The notes under the pieces: model-generated
Told to the model about the DNA's origin: nothing
Databases searched by the model: none
The model's input: only the letters and a program-made list of their open reading frames with translations
Source: an uncultured Eubacteriales bacterium
Lineage (GTDB): Bacteria; Bacillota; Clostridia; Monoglobales; Monoglobaceae
Reading direction: 5' to 3'
Length of the DNA stretch: 62,819 nt
Assembly (NCBI GenBank): GCA_905201285.1
Contig: CAJKNM010000003.1
Span: forward strand, 1-62,819
Translations under genes and position numbers: made by a program
Part shown: piece by piece, positions 8,416 to 17,359 of the stretch
How the letters are laid out: each line of letters begins with the position of its first letter
How positions within the stretch are numbered: the stretch's first letter is position 1

Positions 8416-9351
8416 TTAGTGAATATTTCGGAATATTTTTTTCTTTGACTTATATAGTTCACTTATAAACAGGTTATCAAGCTCTGTCAGCTTGTAATCC
8501 TTTTTTCTGATAAGAACATCTCTGTATACGCGCTTATTCTCTCCGCAAGGCCGCTGAACCAACCCATAACGTTTAAGCAGACTCTCCGAAGCCGGAGCCA
8601 TCCACATAAAAGTTTTAGGATTCTCAGAGAGAAGCTCAAGCTGACTCGCGCGTTCATAGACAAATATACGAAAGCTTGTGTTATCGGGGAGTTCTTCCTT
8701 TTTCACCTCGGCAAACGGAAGTGAAGGAACAAACGGGTCGGCATGAGCCACCTCTATATATCCCTCTAAATCGTTATATGAAATTTTCTTTTTTACTGCG
8801 AGCGGACTATCCGACCTCGCCACAAGCATATAATTAAATTCGGCAACAATCTCATACGCTATTCCCTTTTCATCAAGCATAGATGTATAATATTTATCAT
8901 AATTCTCGGCATATCTGATTATTCCGAGCTTATAATCGTCAGATATAACATTTTTTATCGTGCGCATTGAGTTTGTCTCTTTATAATATAGCTCTATCCG
9001 AGAATCACTGTCCAGCTTTTCCGAAAAGTTTGTAAAAGCATCGGCTATGTAGCTCGTCCGCGTAACGGAGACAGAAAACCGTTTCTTTCCGACAGGGCCC
9101 TTGCTGAAAAGCTCCTCTACCGCGTCAATCTGTTGCATGATATTTTTTGCATAGCGAATAAACACCTCTCCGTCAGAGGTCAAAACCATTCCCCTCGCCG
9201 ACCTCTCGAAAAGTGTCACTCCGAGCGATGTTTCAAGGCCTTTTATCGCACGGCTCAGATTCGGCGGTTCAACATAGAGTTTCTCCGCCGCCTTGTTTAT
9301 TGAGCCGCATCTCGCCACCTCAACGGCATATTTTAAATGTAGTATGTTCAT
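8416..9351 (-). CDS. LysR family transcriptional regulator
   Basis: A 311-residue LysR-type regulator. The N-terminal winged helix-turn-helix (residues 1-65) has the family pattern GSINKAAEKLYVEPPNLSRAIKGLE, quoted here as two parts: GSINKAAEKLY and PPNLSRAIKGLE, followed by LGVTLFERSARGM. The remainder (about 90-295) is the periplasmic-binding-like effector domain, and I cannot infer its ligand. LysR proteins often control an adjacent gene and usually act on a divergent one; here adhE lies downstream in the same direction, so control of adhE is plausible but not shown. It follows the radical-SAM pair by 35 bases and may be read from their transcript. Confidence 0.93.
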   Translation of the reverse strand: MNILHLKYAVEVARCGSINKAAEKLYVEPPNLSRAIKGLETSLGVTLFERSARGMVLTSDGEVFIRYAKNIMQQIDAVEELFSKGPVGKKRFSVSVTRTSYIADAFTNFSEKLDSDSRIELYYKETNSMRTIKNVISDDYKLGIIRYAENYDKYYTSMLDEKGIAYEIVAEFNYMLVARSDSPLAVKKKISYNDLEGYIEVAHADPFVPSLPFAEVKKEELPDNTSFRIFVYERASQLELLSENPKTFMWMAPASESLLKRYGLVQRPCGENKRVYRDVLIRKKDYKLTELDNLFISELYKSKKKIFRNIH

Positions 9352-9386
9352 AGTATTTTCACCTCAACGCAAAATTCAATCCCGAA

Positions 9387-10058
9387 TCATCGAAACAGTT
9401 CAAGCACATCGCCGCTCCTGCAGAATATCTTGGTTCTGCATATATCCGCATCATCGGCACACATATCCTCATTACCCTCGCATATCTGTGCGGCAACAAT
9501 CTCTGGTTTTAGGTTTCTCTCTCCGCCCGCATCCAATACGAGTCTGAGTGTCAGCGTCCGTTCTGTCTCATCGACAATTTCCCATGCCCTTATATATTCC
9601 ATTATATTTATCGGCTTTTCAACCTTCTTTTTGTTGCGCTTCATAACGATTACTTCGTCTTTGGCGAAAAATTCTTTAATCTTTTCCTTATCGATTTTTT
9701 TATCGGAATACAGCTTCATCGTATACTCTGCACACACAATGTCCGCCGCCTTAAAAATCAGGTCGCCCACGCTTAAAACCTGTATATCCGGCGGGAGATT
9801 TTTGTTAAGTCTCTCTTTTATTTCCTCATCGGTCACCTTTCCGTCCTCGAATGATATATCCGCGAACTCCCCCTCGCCGGTCACCCCGACGGGAAGCGGA
9901 AGTGCAAACGTCATTCTTTGATGCGGGTTAAACCCCTGAGAATATTCAACCGGAAGTCCGCTTCGCATTATTGCACGCTGAAAGCACCTCATAAGGTCAA
10001 GGTGCGAGATGAACTTTGCCATATTCAGCTTTGAAAATTTAAGCCGTCTCTTACTCAA
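9387..10058 (-). CDS. TIGR03936 family radical-SAM-associated protein (DUF2344)
   Basis: A 223-residue protein of the family that accompanies, or is fused to, TIGR03960 radical SAM proteins in Clostridia; its biochemical role is not established. The signature start is RLKFSKLNMAKFISHLDLMR, then SGLPVEYSQGFNPHQRM. I place the start at the TTG at 10058: it overlaps the stop of the upstream gene by 8 bases and has GGAGG exactly 10 bases before it, whereas a longer frame continues upstream inside the neighbour with no ribosome site. This tight overlap implies translational coupling. In many Clostridia the pair precedes rng and rplU; here a lysR gene follows instead. Confidence 0.88.
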   Translation of the reverse strand: MSKRRLKFSKLNMAKFISHLDLMRCFQRAIMRSGLPVEYSQGFNPHQRMTFALPLPVGVTGEGEFADISFEDGKVTDEEIKERLNKNLPPDIQVLSVGDLIFKAADIVCAEYTMKLYSDKKIDKEKIKEFFAKDEVIVMKRNKKKVEKPINIMEYIRAWEIVDETERTLTLRLVLDAGGERNLKPEIVAAQICEGNEDMCADDADICRTKIFCRSGDVLELFR

Positions 10059-11895
10059 AGCAAACACCCCCTCCGAACTGTGCCGCTCCGCAGCCCGCAC
10101 ATTTCTCACGGCAGGACGGAGTTGTTCTTTCCTCGTATGCACGCTTGTGTTCCGCTATGAAAAAGCTCTTGTTTACACCAATATCGGCATAATCCCACGG
10201 CAGTATTTCATCATAGCCTATTCTTCTGTATGCGTAAAATTCGGGGTCGATTCCGTTAATTTCAAACGCTTTCATCCACTTTTCATAGTCAAAGAAGTCC
10301 GTCCAGCCGTCGAACTTACAGCCAAGCTCGACCGCCGATATAAGAACCTCGCCGAGACGTCTGTCGCCTTTCGCAAAGACCGCCTCTAAAAAGCTGACCT
10401 GACTCGAATGCCAGTTATAAATTATCTTTCGGTTTGTTATGCTCTTACTCAGCATCGACGCCTTCCGCTCAAGCTCGGAAATTCTGTTCTGCGGCTCCCA
10501 TTGAAACGGCGTAAAAGGCTTCGGCACAAATAGCGACGTACTAACCGTCACGGTTACCGACCTTCCCTTTCTCTTTTCGGGCGGAACCTGATAAAAAGCG
10601 TCTATTACCTTGTCAGCAAGGTCACCGATTCCCAGCACATCATCATCAGTCTCGGTGGGAAGTCCCATCATAAAATAAAGCTTAACCCTGTTGTATCCGC
10701 CCTCGAATGCGATGCTTGTGGTTCTGATAAGCTCCTCCTCACGGACGTTTTTGTTTATGACATCACGAAGCCTTTGCGTCCCCGCCTCGGGGGCAAAGGT
10801 AAGGCCGCTCTTTTTAACCTTTTGAACCTTCTCCATAAGCTCCATAGAGAAGTTGTCAACTCTAAGCGACGGGAGCGACAGATTTATTCGCTTATCGACA
10901 GTTATCTTTAAAAGCTCGTCTATTAATTCAAACAGACAGGTATAGTCGCTCGTGCTGAGCGAGGACAGCGTCATCTCCTCGTATCCCGTTGCGTCAATCG
11001 CGTTTCTTGCTGCACCGACAAGGCGCTTAACCGAACGCTCTCTGACCGGCCGATAAATATACCCGGCCTGACAGAAACGGCAACCTCTTATACAACCGCG
11101 GAAGAGTTCAAGCATTATCCTGTCATGAACCACCTCCATAAACGGAACTATCAGCTTTTCCGGGATATATGTGTCATCAAAATTGAGTATAATTCTCTTT
11201 TTCACCTTCTTTGGGGCACAGTCTCGGTTCGGTTCAAACGACTTTATTGTATTATCGTCATTATATTCGACATCATAAAATGACGGAACGTAAATTCCCT
11301 CTATTTTCGCTATTGTTTCAAGGTATTCTTCACGTGTTCGGCCGCTTCCGCGCCACTCTTTGTATGCCTGCATTATCTCACGCATAATATCCTCGCCCTC
11401 ACCGAGAATAAAAAAGTCAACCAAGTCGGAAAGAGGTTCGGCATGATAGGCACAAGGCCCTCCGCAGCACACAAACGGGTCACCGATTTTCCGCTCACGC
11501 GTCCTCAGCGGGATTCCGGCCAGTTTCAGCATATTCACAATGTTAGAATAGCTCATCTCATACTGAAGCGTAAAGCCGACCATATCAAATTCTCTCACCG
11601 GCATATAGCTTTCAAGCGACAGGAGGGGAATCCCCTCCTTCTTCATTTCCTGTTCCATATCATCCCACGGGGCAAAAACACGCTCACAGACAGTATCCTC
11701 CCACTCGTTCATCATATGATACAATATCTTTATGCCGAGATGTGACATTCCCACCTCATAAACATCGGGGAAGCAAAACGCGAATGACATCATATCCGGT
11801 GTCATTTCCTTATGAACACTGTTAAACTCGTTGCCTATATACCGCGCCGGCTTCTGAACGCGTTTAAGACAAGCTTCAAATTTCTTCTTGTACAT
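10051..11895 (-). CDS. TIGR03960 family B12-binding-domain radical SAM protein
   Basis: A 614-residue radical SAM enzyme of unassigned reaction. An N-terminal cobalamin-binding-like region (about residues 30-180) is followed by the radical SAM core, whose [4Fe-4S] cysteines are in RGCIRGCRFCQAGY (CxxxCxxC, about residues 272-280). A C-terminal cysteine cluster CREKCAGCG may hold another cluster. The length and the closing cysteine motif match TIGR03960. It heads a two-gene unit with the DUF2344 protein. The leader carries two copies of a hairpin module (11909-11974) and a promoter near 12022-12050. Confidence 0.92.
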   Translation of the reverse strand: MYKKKFEACLKRVQKPARYIGNEFNSVHKEMTPDMMSFAFCFPDVYEVGMSHLGIKILYHMMNEWEDTVCERVFAPWDDMEQEMKKEGIPLLSLESYMPVREFDMVGFTLQYEMSYSNIVNMLKLAGIPLRTRERKIGDPFVCCGGPCAYHAEPLSDLVDFFILGEGEDIMREIMQAYKEWRGSGRTREEYLETIAKIEGIYVPSFYDVEYNDDNTIKSFEPNRDCAPKKVKKRIILNFDDTYIPEKLIVPFMEVVHDRIMLELFRGCIRGCRFCQAGYIYRPVRERSVKRLVGAARNAIDATGYEEMTLSSLSTSDYTCLFELIDELLKITVDKRINLSLPSLRVDNFSMELMEKVQKVKKSGLTFAPEAGTQRLRDVINKNVREEELIRTTSIAFEGGYNRVKLYFMMGLPTETDDDVLGIGDLADKVIDAFYQVPPEKRKGRSVTVTVSTSLFVPKPFTPFQWEPQNRISELERKASMLSKSITNRKIIYNWHSSQVSFLEAVFAKGDRRLGEVLISAVELGCKFDGWTDFFDYEKWMKAFEINGIDPEFYAYRRIGYDEILPWDYADIGVNKSFFIAEHKRAYEERTTPSCREKCAGCGAAQFGGGVCFE

Positions 11896-11908
11896 ACATT
11901 TCTCCTAT

Positions 11909-11974
11909 TTTTATATTCTGCCGCATCTGCGGCAGGTTTCATATTCCTTTTTATATTCTGCCGCGGGTACGGCA
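11909..11974 (-). repeat. duplicated hairpin module in the 5-prime leader of the radical SAM gene
   Basis: Two tandem units, each TTTTTATATTCTGCCGC on the plus strand with the matching stem arm. Unit 1 (11909-11935) folds as CTGCCGC-atct-GCGGCAG; unit 2 (11949-11974) as TGCCG-cgggta-CGGCA. On the transcribed strand each stem is followed by AGAATATAAAAA. The nearer unit ends just ahead of the ribosome site. Confidence 0.5.
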
Positions 11975-12021
11975 AGATAAATTTGCAGGCATTTCGCCGT
12001 AAAGCGTTTTCTATATATAAT

Positions 12022-12050
12022 ATAATACACCACATTGCCAAAACTTTCAA
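12022..12050 (-). promoter_or_regulatory. sigma-A promoter for the radical SAM pair
   Basis: Minus strand TTGAAA, a 17-base spacer and TATTAT, giving a leader of about 120 bases that includes the duplicated hairpins. Confidence 0.5.
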
Positions 12051-12107
12051 GCATAAAAGCGGACAAAGTTTAATAAAATTTATTAACAATACAAATGGGG
12101 TGATAAA

Positions 12108-12449
12108 ATGTCTGCTCGCCAACACAAAAACAATCATCTGCCCTCCGAAGAAGGCGGCGGTATATTCTCGGCCGTTATGCGTCAGGTTCTTGCGGTCATA
12201 ATCTGCGCCGCTGTAATCTTAGGTATGCGGGGCAGTCAAAGCCTAAGGCTTCGCGGCTATGCCGAGGCATTGGGCCGTGCGCTTCGCTATGATTCACGCT
12301 GGCAGGAATCCGCCCGGGAGGCAATGGGTTTTATTAAAAATATTCTCCCGTCAGACAGCCAATCCGAATCCCCGCGGGACGACGTCAATTCATCCGGCGT
12401 TCCGCCGCTGCCCGATGCTTCCGAAAACGGCGGTGTAAGCTTTCAATGA
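12108..12449 (+). CDS. small single-pass membrane protein, possible SpoIVFA-like stub
   Basis: A 113-residue protein: a basic, polar N-terminus (1-22), one membrane helix (about 23-41, VMRQVLAVIICAAVILGM), then an outer segment and a polar tail. The ATG is preceded by GGGGTG. Its stop overlaps the start of spoIVFB by an ATGA, so the two are translationally coupled. In Bacillus and most Clostridia this slot is held by spoIVFA, a single-pass protein with an M23 (LytM-like) domain that inhibits SpoIVFB. Here the topology fits but the LytM part is entirely missing. Sequence similarity to SpoIVFA is only suggestive; it may be an unrelated partner. Confidence 0.6.
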   Translation: MSARQHKNNHLPSEEGGGIFSAVMRQVLAVIICAAVILGMRGSQSLRLRGYAEALGRALRYDSRWQESAREAMGFIKNILPSDSQSESPRDDVNSSGVPPLPDASENGGVSFQ

Positions 12450-13306
12450 AAAATTTTCATCTTAAACTAACTAAACATTTATATATCAATATATTATTTT
12501 TCCCGCTTCTCGCCGCAAGTATACTCGGTCGGTATGCGATTCCTTTCGGGCTTTCGTATCTGTGCGCGATTCTTCACGAATTCGCACACGTTTTGACGGC
12601 ACGCAAGTTGAATGTCGGGATTGCTTATATTGAAATCCAGCCCTTCGGCGTATGCTGTCGTCTGAAGTCCGAGGTAATACAAAACCCGGTCGCGGAAATA
12701 GCCATTGCGCTTGCCGGGCCGATTTCAAACTTAGCCGCGGCGGCAATCGCTCACTATCTTCCGACTTCAAACGAATACACGGCGTACTTTATAAACTGTA
12801 ATATTGCCATGGCGATAATCAATCTCGTCCCCGCCCTTCCTCTCGACGGCGGAAGAGTTTTCCGCGCCGCTCTGACCCTTGCCGTCGGCTCGCTTCGCGC
12901 ATATAATATAACCATTCGGTTCAGCCGCCTTCCCGTTGCGCTGATTCTCGCCGCGGCAATATACGGCCTTCTTACTTCACAATTTAATTTTTCGCTCATC
13001 CTGATTGGTGCGTTCCTTCTCGGAAGCCTGTGCCAGGAACAAAAAAATATCTCACACAGAACCCTGCATGAGATACTTGATTATAAAACAAAGCTAAAGC
13101 CGGACCGTATGTGCCGCTCGGTTGTGCTTACCGCCAACCGCTCGACACCGGCAAGGCAGATTCTGCGCCGGCTTTCATATGACAATTATCACATAATTCA
13201 CGTGACCGATGATGATATGCACATAGTCAGTACTCTCACAGAAGGTCAGCTGTTAAACGCACTCACCGACCGCGGTGTTCGGGTCACTCTCGGCGACATC
13301 AACTGA
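12446..13306 (+). CDS. spoIVFB: SpoIVFB-like site-2 metalloprotease (M50)
   Basis: A membrane-embedded zinc protease; SpoIVFB cleaves pro-sigma-K in the mother cell during sporulation. The 286 residues hold several membrane helices with the zinc site HEFAH (residues about 43-47) and the third ligand in LPLDGGRVFRA (about 132). The C-terminal 80 or so residues form a CBS-like domain, as in SpoIVFB. It is coupled to the membrane stub upstream. Its last 54 bases overlap the end of the convergent ade gene. Assignment to SpoIVFB rather than a generic M50 protein rests on size, the CBS-like tail and the upstream partner. Confidence 0.82.
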   Translation: MKNFHLKLTKHLYINILFFPLLAASILGRYAIPFGLSYLCAILHEFAHVLTARKLNVGIAYIEIQPFGVCCRLKSEVIQNPVAEIAIALAGPISNLAAAAIAHYLPTSNEYTAYFINCNIAMAIINLVPALPLDGGRVFRAALTLAVGSLRAYNITIRFSRLPVALILAAAIYGLLTSQFNFSLILIGAFLLGSLCQEQKNISHRTLHEILDYKTKLKPDRMCRSVVLTANRSTPARQILRRLSYDNYHIIHVTDDDMHIVSTLTEGQLLNALTDRGVRVTLGDIN

Positions 13307-14962
13307 CACCCGCTCCTGTTTGTTCACATCAACATATCCGAGTGTTGTGATTTTAAGCAACGGAATTACCGCAAGGCTCACAAAAGCCATTGTCATAAGC
13401 GGAGCGGAATTCTCGGGTATACCCAGTTCTTTCATTGCCGCTCTCAGTGCTTCGTCAAGCCTTGCCGCCTCCTCGGCGGAATTATCGGACATAAGCCCCG
13501 CAATGGGCAGCGGAACATCCGCAAGAGGCCTTCCGTCCGCAACCGCGGTACAGCCGCCCTCCATATCTATTATGCGGTTTGCCGCATACGCCATATCGGC
13601 TTCGTTTGTTCCTATAACTATAATGTTATGCGAATCGTGCGAAACCGATGAGGCAATAGCGCCTCTTTTCAATCCAATGCCCGAGATATATCCCACGCCG
13701 ATATGTCCTGTTCCTTTATGCCTTTCTATCACCGCAATTTTAAGTATATCTCTGTCCACGCTTATTCCATGGATTTCGGTTATCTCTTCTTCGGTCAGAA
13801 GCTCACCCTTAATCGTCTTTATAACGCGGCATTTTCCGCACGGAGCATTAAAATCCCCGGATGATAACTTTTTTACATTAAAAGTGTTTCTGACTTCGGC
13901 ATCAAGTCTTGAATCGATTTTTATACTCGGTTCAACCAAAAGCTTTCCGTTCCCGGCGGTTTTTATTCCGCCGCAATATACCGCATCAACCTTCACATCG
14001 TCAAGACTGTTCAAAACGGCTAAATCCGCCTTATACCCCGGTGCAACCGCCCCGATATTTTTAAGGCCGAAACATTCCGCCGCCTGAATGGTCGCCATTC
14101 GTATTCCGACAATCGGAGACTTTCCGAGTCTGACCGCACGGCGTATGATTGCGTCTATATGACCGTCATTAATCAAATCAGCAGGGTGCTTGTCATCGGT
14201 GACCAAAAGACAGCGGCGATTATACGGCTCATCGAACAGGTCAATCAATCCCTCGAGGTTTCTCGCCGCCGTTCCGCGGCGAATCATCAGCCATTGCCCG
14301 CGGCGGATTCGCTCCGCCGCCTCATTAAATTCAGAACACTCATGGTCGGTCTTGATTCCAGCGGATATGTATGTGTTTAAATCTCTCCCCGTGAGCATAG
14401 GGGCGTGACCGTCAATATTCTTGTTAAGTAAGACCGCGTCCCGAAGCTTTTTATGAACGGCTTTATCTCCGCCGATTACCCCCGGATAGTTCATTACTTC
14501 AGCAAGCCCGAGCACCCTCGGATTTGAATAATACGGATATAAATCCTCGGCCGAGAGTATGGCTCCCGACTCATCAAAATTCGTTGCCGGAACACAGGAG
14601 GGAAGCATAATATAAACGCTCAGCGGAAGTCCCTCACTCGCCGAGAGCATATAGTCGATTCCGTCCGTTCCGCAGACGTTCGCGATTTCATGAGGGTCGG
14701 CAACAACAGCCGTTGTTCCGTGAGGGAGGCAGACACGCGCGAATTCAGCGGGGGTAAGCATTGTGCTTTCGATGTGAATATGACCGTCGATAAAGCCGGG
14801 GCATATGTACATTCCCGACACATCATCAACACGGTCAGCGTCAGAGTCAGTGTAAAAATCTCCTACACCGATAATACGATTGTCCTCTATCAGCACATTT
14901 GCTTCCTCAATTTCGTCCGTGAACACATTTATAACCATTCCGTTTTTAATTAATGTTCGCAT
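13253..14962 (-). CDS. ade: adenine deaminase
   Basis: Converts adenine to hypoxanthine and ammonia in purine salvage. The 569-residue protein has the amidohydrolase-fold features of bacterial Ade: PGFIDGHIHIEST metal site (about residue 55), HGTTAVVADPHE, GLAEVMNYPGV and VTDDKHPADL. The start is the ATG at 14962 with GGGAGGTG 8 bases before it; the frame extends 17 codons further upstream without a ribosome site. About 20 residues follow the usual family end, and this tail creates a 54-base tail-to-tail overlap with spoIVFB. A TTGACT-17-TAAAAT promoter precedes it. Confidence 0.95.
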   Translation of the reverse strand: MRTLIKNGMVINVFTDEIEEANVLIEDNRIIGVGDFYTDSDADRVDDVSGMYICPGFIDGHIHIESTMLTPAEFARVCLPHGTTAVVADPHEIANVCGTDGIDYMLSASEGLPLSVYIMLPSCVPATNFDESGAILSAEDLYPYYSNPRVLGLAEVMNYPGVIGGDKAVHKKLRDAVLLNKNIDGHAPMLTGRDLNTYISAGIKTDHECSEFNEAAERIRRGQWLMIRRGTAARNLEGLIDLFDEPYNRRCLLVTDDKHPADLINDGHIDAIIRRAVRLGKSPIVGIRMATIQAAECFGLKNIGAVAPGYKADLAVLNSLDDVKVDAVYCGGIKTAGNGKLLVEPSIKIDSRLDAEVRNTFNVKKLSSGDFNAPCGKCRVIKTIKGELLTEEEITEIHGISVDRDILKIAVIERHKGTGHIGVGYISGIGLKRGAIASSVSHDSHNIIVIGTNEADMAYAANRIIDMEGGCTAVADGRPLADVPLPIAGLMSDNSAEEAARLDEALRAAMKELGIPENSAPLMTMAFVSLAVIPLLKITTLGYVDVNKQERVSVDVAESDPNTAVGECV

Positions 14963-14996
14963 ATTCCGCACCTCCCGACACTTGTTATTGTAATGA

Positions 14997-15025
14997 ATTT
15001 TATCACAAAACAACTGTCAAGTCAA
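14997..15025 (-). promoter_or_regulatory. sigma-A promoter for ade
   Basis: Minus strand TTGACT, a 17-base spacer and TAAAAT, with the expected start point some 25-30 bases before the ade ATG. Confidence 0.6.
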
Positions 15026-15074
15026 GCTATACGGATATGTTTTCAGCTATTTATTTCTTCCGGACTTTTTAACT

Positions 15075-17267
15075 TTATCCCACTGCTTCATCCGGATCAT
15101 CATATGCGGTTCTGCCCGGAATAACCCAAATCATCTGAGTTTTTTCGTCCCATTCAACGCGGCAATCCAGTGCGTCTGTTATATCGCGAAGCTTAAAATA
15201 ATTGTTTCCTTCAATATTATAGCAGGTCGCCTTAATCGGCACGCCGTCAAGCGTTAAAAATGCCGACGATGAAAGAGCTGTTCTTGTCACTCCGTCGCCC
15301 GGTGTTAATTCGCCGCCGACAGAGGTATAATCGTAGAAACTTAACATATCAATGGAATTTGTTGCCTCATCATATGTAATGTCAAAGGTTTTAATGGTTC
15401 CGTCAAGGATTTTTGCAATGTCTCTCAACTTAAAGTAGTTGTTGTCATCAATGTTATATGCAACGGTGTTATATTGCCGGCTGTCAAGGCAAACCGCCTG
15501 TGTTTTTGCAACAGAGCTTTTGCTGAAGCCGTTTCCTGGATAATAGGTAAATGTGTCATGCTCATCATCCTCGTGAACCAGATAGCGAATCTCTCCGTTA
15601 TAGAAGATAGTATAGATTTTTCCTGTTATAATCCAAGGTTCTATATCGGAAGGATTTATTCCCGGAATATTCCTCATATCCTCATCGCGGTCAAACGAAA
15701 ATTCTTCAATGCCATATACATTTACCCATTCTTTGTCTTGTATTTTGTTGATTTCACCGTTGTTTGAAAGAACCCACTCACTATACTCTGACATCTTATC
15801 CGCATCAACGTTAATATATCCGAAACGGTACTTTTTCAGCTTTGCAATTCCTTCGGCTGAATAGGTCAGCGCACCCCATTCGCCCCAGGGTGTATCTACA
15901 GACAGAACGCCGATAGGTTTACCGAGTTTTGCCGTGTCCGCTGCGGACAGGGTTTTGGTGAATTCATCGAGATTGCTTGTCGGAATGTAACATTCCTTTG
16001 AGTTAAACCAGATTTTTGAATTTGCTCCGTCATAGTCTTTCTCAATAACATCGATTGCCGCACCTTTTTTAACCGAACCGACAACCGAAGAACCATCGGA
16101 AATACCACAGTCAGCGGTCGCTATCGCTTTATACTTAGTTGTCGGTTTTTTGGTATTTGCGCGCTGCATATTCACATACTTTGCGTCAACATAATAAAGA
16201 CCTTTCTTGTAATAAATCTTATAATGACCGTTCTGCGGAGTGGCATCTACAATCTGAACTGACTGGTTGATTTTATAAACGCCTGATTTTACATAATCTT
16301 TATCATCGGGAGTGGTCTTAACCAACAAACGACCTGTCGCCTTGCCTACCGCCTCGATTTTAGGAGGTGTTGATACCTGATTGTTAATATCTAAAATATA
16401 ACAGTTTTGTCTTGGCAGGAAGTATACGCCCGGCTTCCAGCTTGTGAAAGCAGTACCGTCTTTCTCGCCGCACTGTCTGATTGTACCGCGGGATTCATCA
16501 ACACCGCCCTCGCTCCATACGGCAACCCACTTCTCATTATAGGCAACAACTTCAAATTCACTCGATGCTGCGACATAAAACGCTGTGTTCGCGAACGCAT
16601 CTGTTCTGGTCCATTCGGCAAACGGAGGATCATACCCTATTTCTTTGAGTTCATCAAGTCTTCTGATATGATAGTTAATCGGCGGATTTCCGGGGTAGAA
16701 GGAGGCTTTTACCGAGCCAAATTTTCCCTCATCGCCTATATGTACAATAGCCATTCCCACAAGCGGCAACGAAGCGGGACGGTCGTGTCTTACCCATTCC
16801 TTCGGTACCTTAGCATAAAAATTTCTTTCTTTACCCTCGGTCGTTTTACTTCCGCCGTAGATATAATCGGAAAGGACTGTCATCTTTATTGCGTGCTGAT
16901 ACTTATCAGTATCCGAAGACTCCCATTGTTCGTCTAACTTTTTTTCGGCAGTCTCGGCGGCTTCAAGTATTGGTGTTGTTTCCCGAGCTGTTGTATAAGC
17001 CAGGATATATCCAATTGAGCCGTCAGAAAGCTGGATTTTATGAAATTTTCTGTTATCCTCTCCGACTACATAAGGCTCCAAAACAGTCACTCGTGCTCCT
17101 TTGCTGACCTCACTTATACTCCCTGAATAAGTGGGGTTTTTTGTAACATTTACAGTGCCGCCATATACAATATACGCGGTATCACCCGCCTTTAGTTCAG
17201 CTGCGAACGCAACAGTACAAAGCAGCATAAATGCGCAAAACATGGCTGTTAAAATTTTCTTCAACAT
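15075..17267 (-). CDS. secreted SH3-like and stalk-domain protein
   Basis: A 730-residue exported protein. Residues 1-23 are a signal peptide ending VAFAAE. An SH3-like segment follows (GDTAYIVYGGTVNV, about 25-95), a middle region with no recognisable family, two more SH3-like stretches (about 310-440), and at the C-terminus two copies of the stalk (copper amine oxidase N-terminal-like) motif NNYFKLRDI (about 625-715). Such proteins usually sit in the cell wall. I choose the ATG at 17267 because AAGGGGGAA lies just before it; an upstream in-frame ATG lacks one. It is divergent from a MerR gene and its promoter has the geometry of a MerR target. No enzymatic function is apparent. Confidence 0.8.
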   Translation of the reverse strand: MLKKILTAMFCAFMLLCTVAFAAELKAGDTAYIVYGGTVNVTKNPTYSGSISEVSKGARVTVLEPYVVGEDNRKFHKIQLSDGSIGYILAYTTARETTPILEAAETAEKKLDEQWESSDTDKYQHAIKMTVLSDYIYGGSKTTEGKERNFYAKVPKEWVRHDRPASLPLVGMAIVHIGDEGKFGSVKASFYPGNPPINYHIRRLDELKEIGYDPPFAEWTRTDAFANTAFYVAASSEFEVVAYNEKWVAVWSEGGVDESRGTIRQCGEKDGTAFTSWKPGVYFLPRQNCYILDINNQVSTPPKIEAVGKATGRLLVKTTPDDKDYVKSGVYKINQSVQIVDATPQNGHYKIYYKKGLYYVDAKYVNMQRANTKKPTTKYKAIATADCGISDGSSVVGSVKKGAAIDVIEKDYDGANSKIWFNSKECYIPTSNLDEFTKTLSAADTAKLGKPIGVLSVDTPWGEWGALTYSAEGIAKLKKYRFGYINVDADKMSEYSEWVLSNNGEINKIQDKEWVNVYGIEEFSFDRDEDMRNIPGINPSDIEPWIITGKIYTIFYNGEIRYLVHEDDEHDTFTYYPGNGFSKSSVAKTQAVCLDSRQYNTVAYNIDDNNYFKLRDIAKILDGTIKTFDITYDEATNSIDMLSFYDYTSVGGELTPGDGVTRTALSSSAFLTLDGVPIKATCYNIEGNNYFKLRDITDALDCRVEWDEKTQMIWVIPGRTAYDDPDEAVG

Positions 17268-17310
17268 AATAATTCCCCCTTGCATTTTTAAATAATTTAT
17301 GTTATTATAC

Positions 17311-17341
17311 ATTATATACCGTACACCGATGTACGATGCAA
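17311..17341 (-). promoter_or_regulatory. MerR-type promoter with 19-bp spacer and centred operator
   Basis: Minus strand: -35 TTGCAT (complement of 17336-17341), spacer of exactly 19 bases (17317-17335), -10 TATAAT (complement of 17311-17316). The spacer holds the perfect palindrome CGTACA-TCGG-TGTACG (17320-17335). The over-long spacer with an operator inside it is the hallmark of MerR-activated promoters. The leader to the ATG at 17267 would be about 37 bases. Confidence 0.8.
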
Positions 17342-17359
17342 GGGGTTTGGAGCAAAAAA

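Noticed and set aside
13275..14087. 270-codon plus-strand frame inside ade
   Set aside because: Antisense to conserved adenine deaminase motifs, Ser/Ala-rich shadow frame without a ribosome site.
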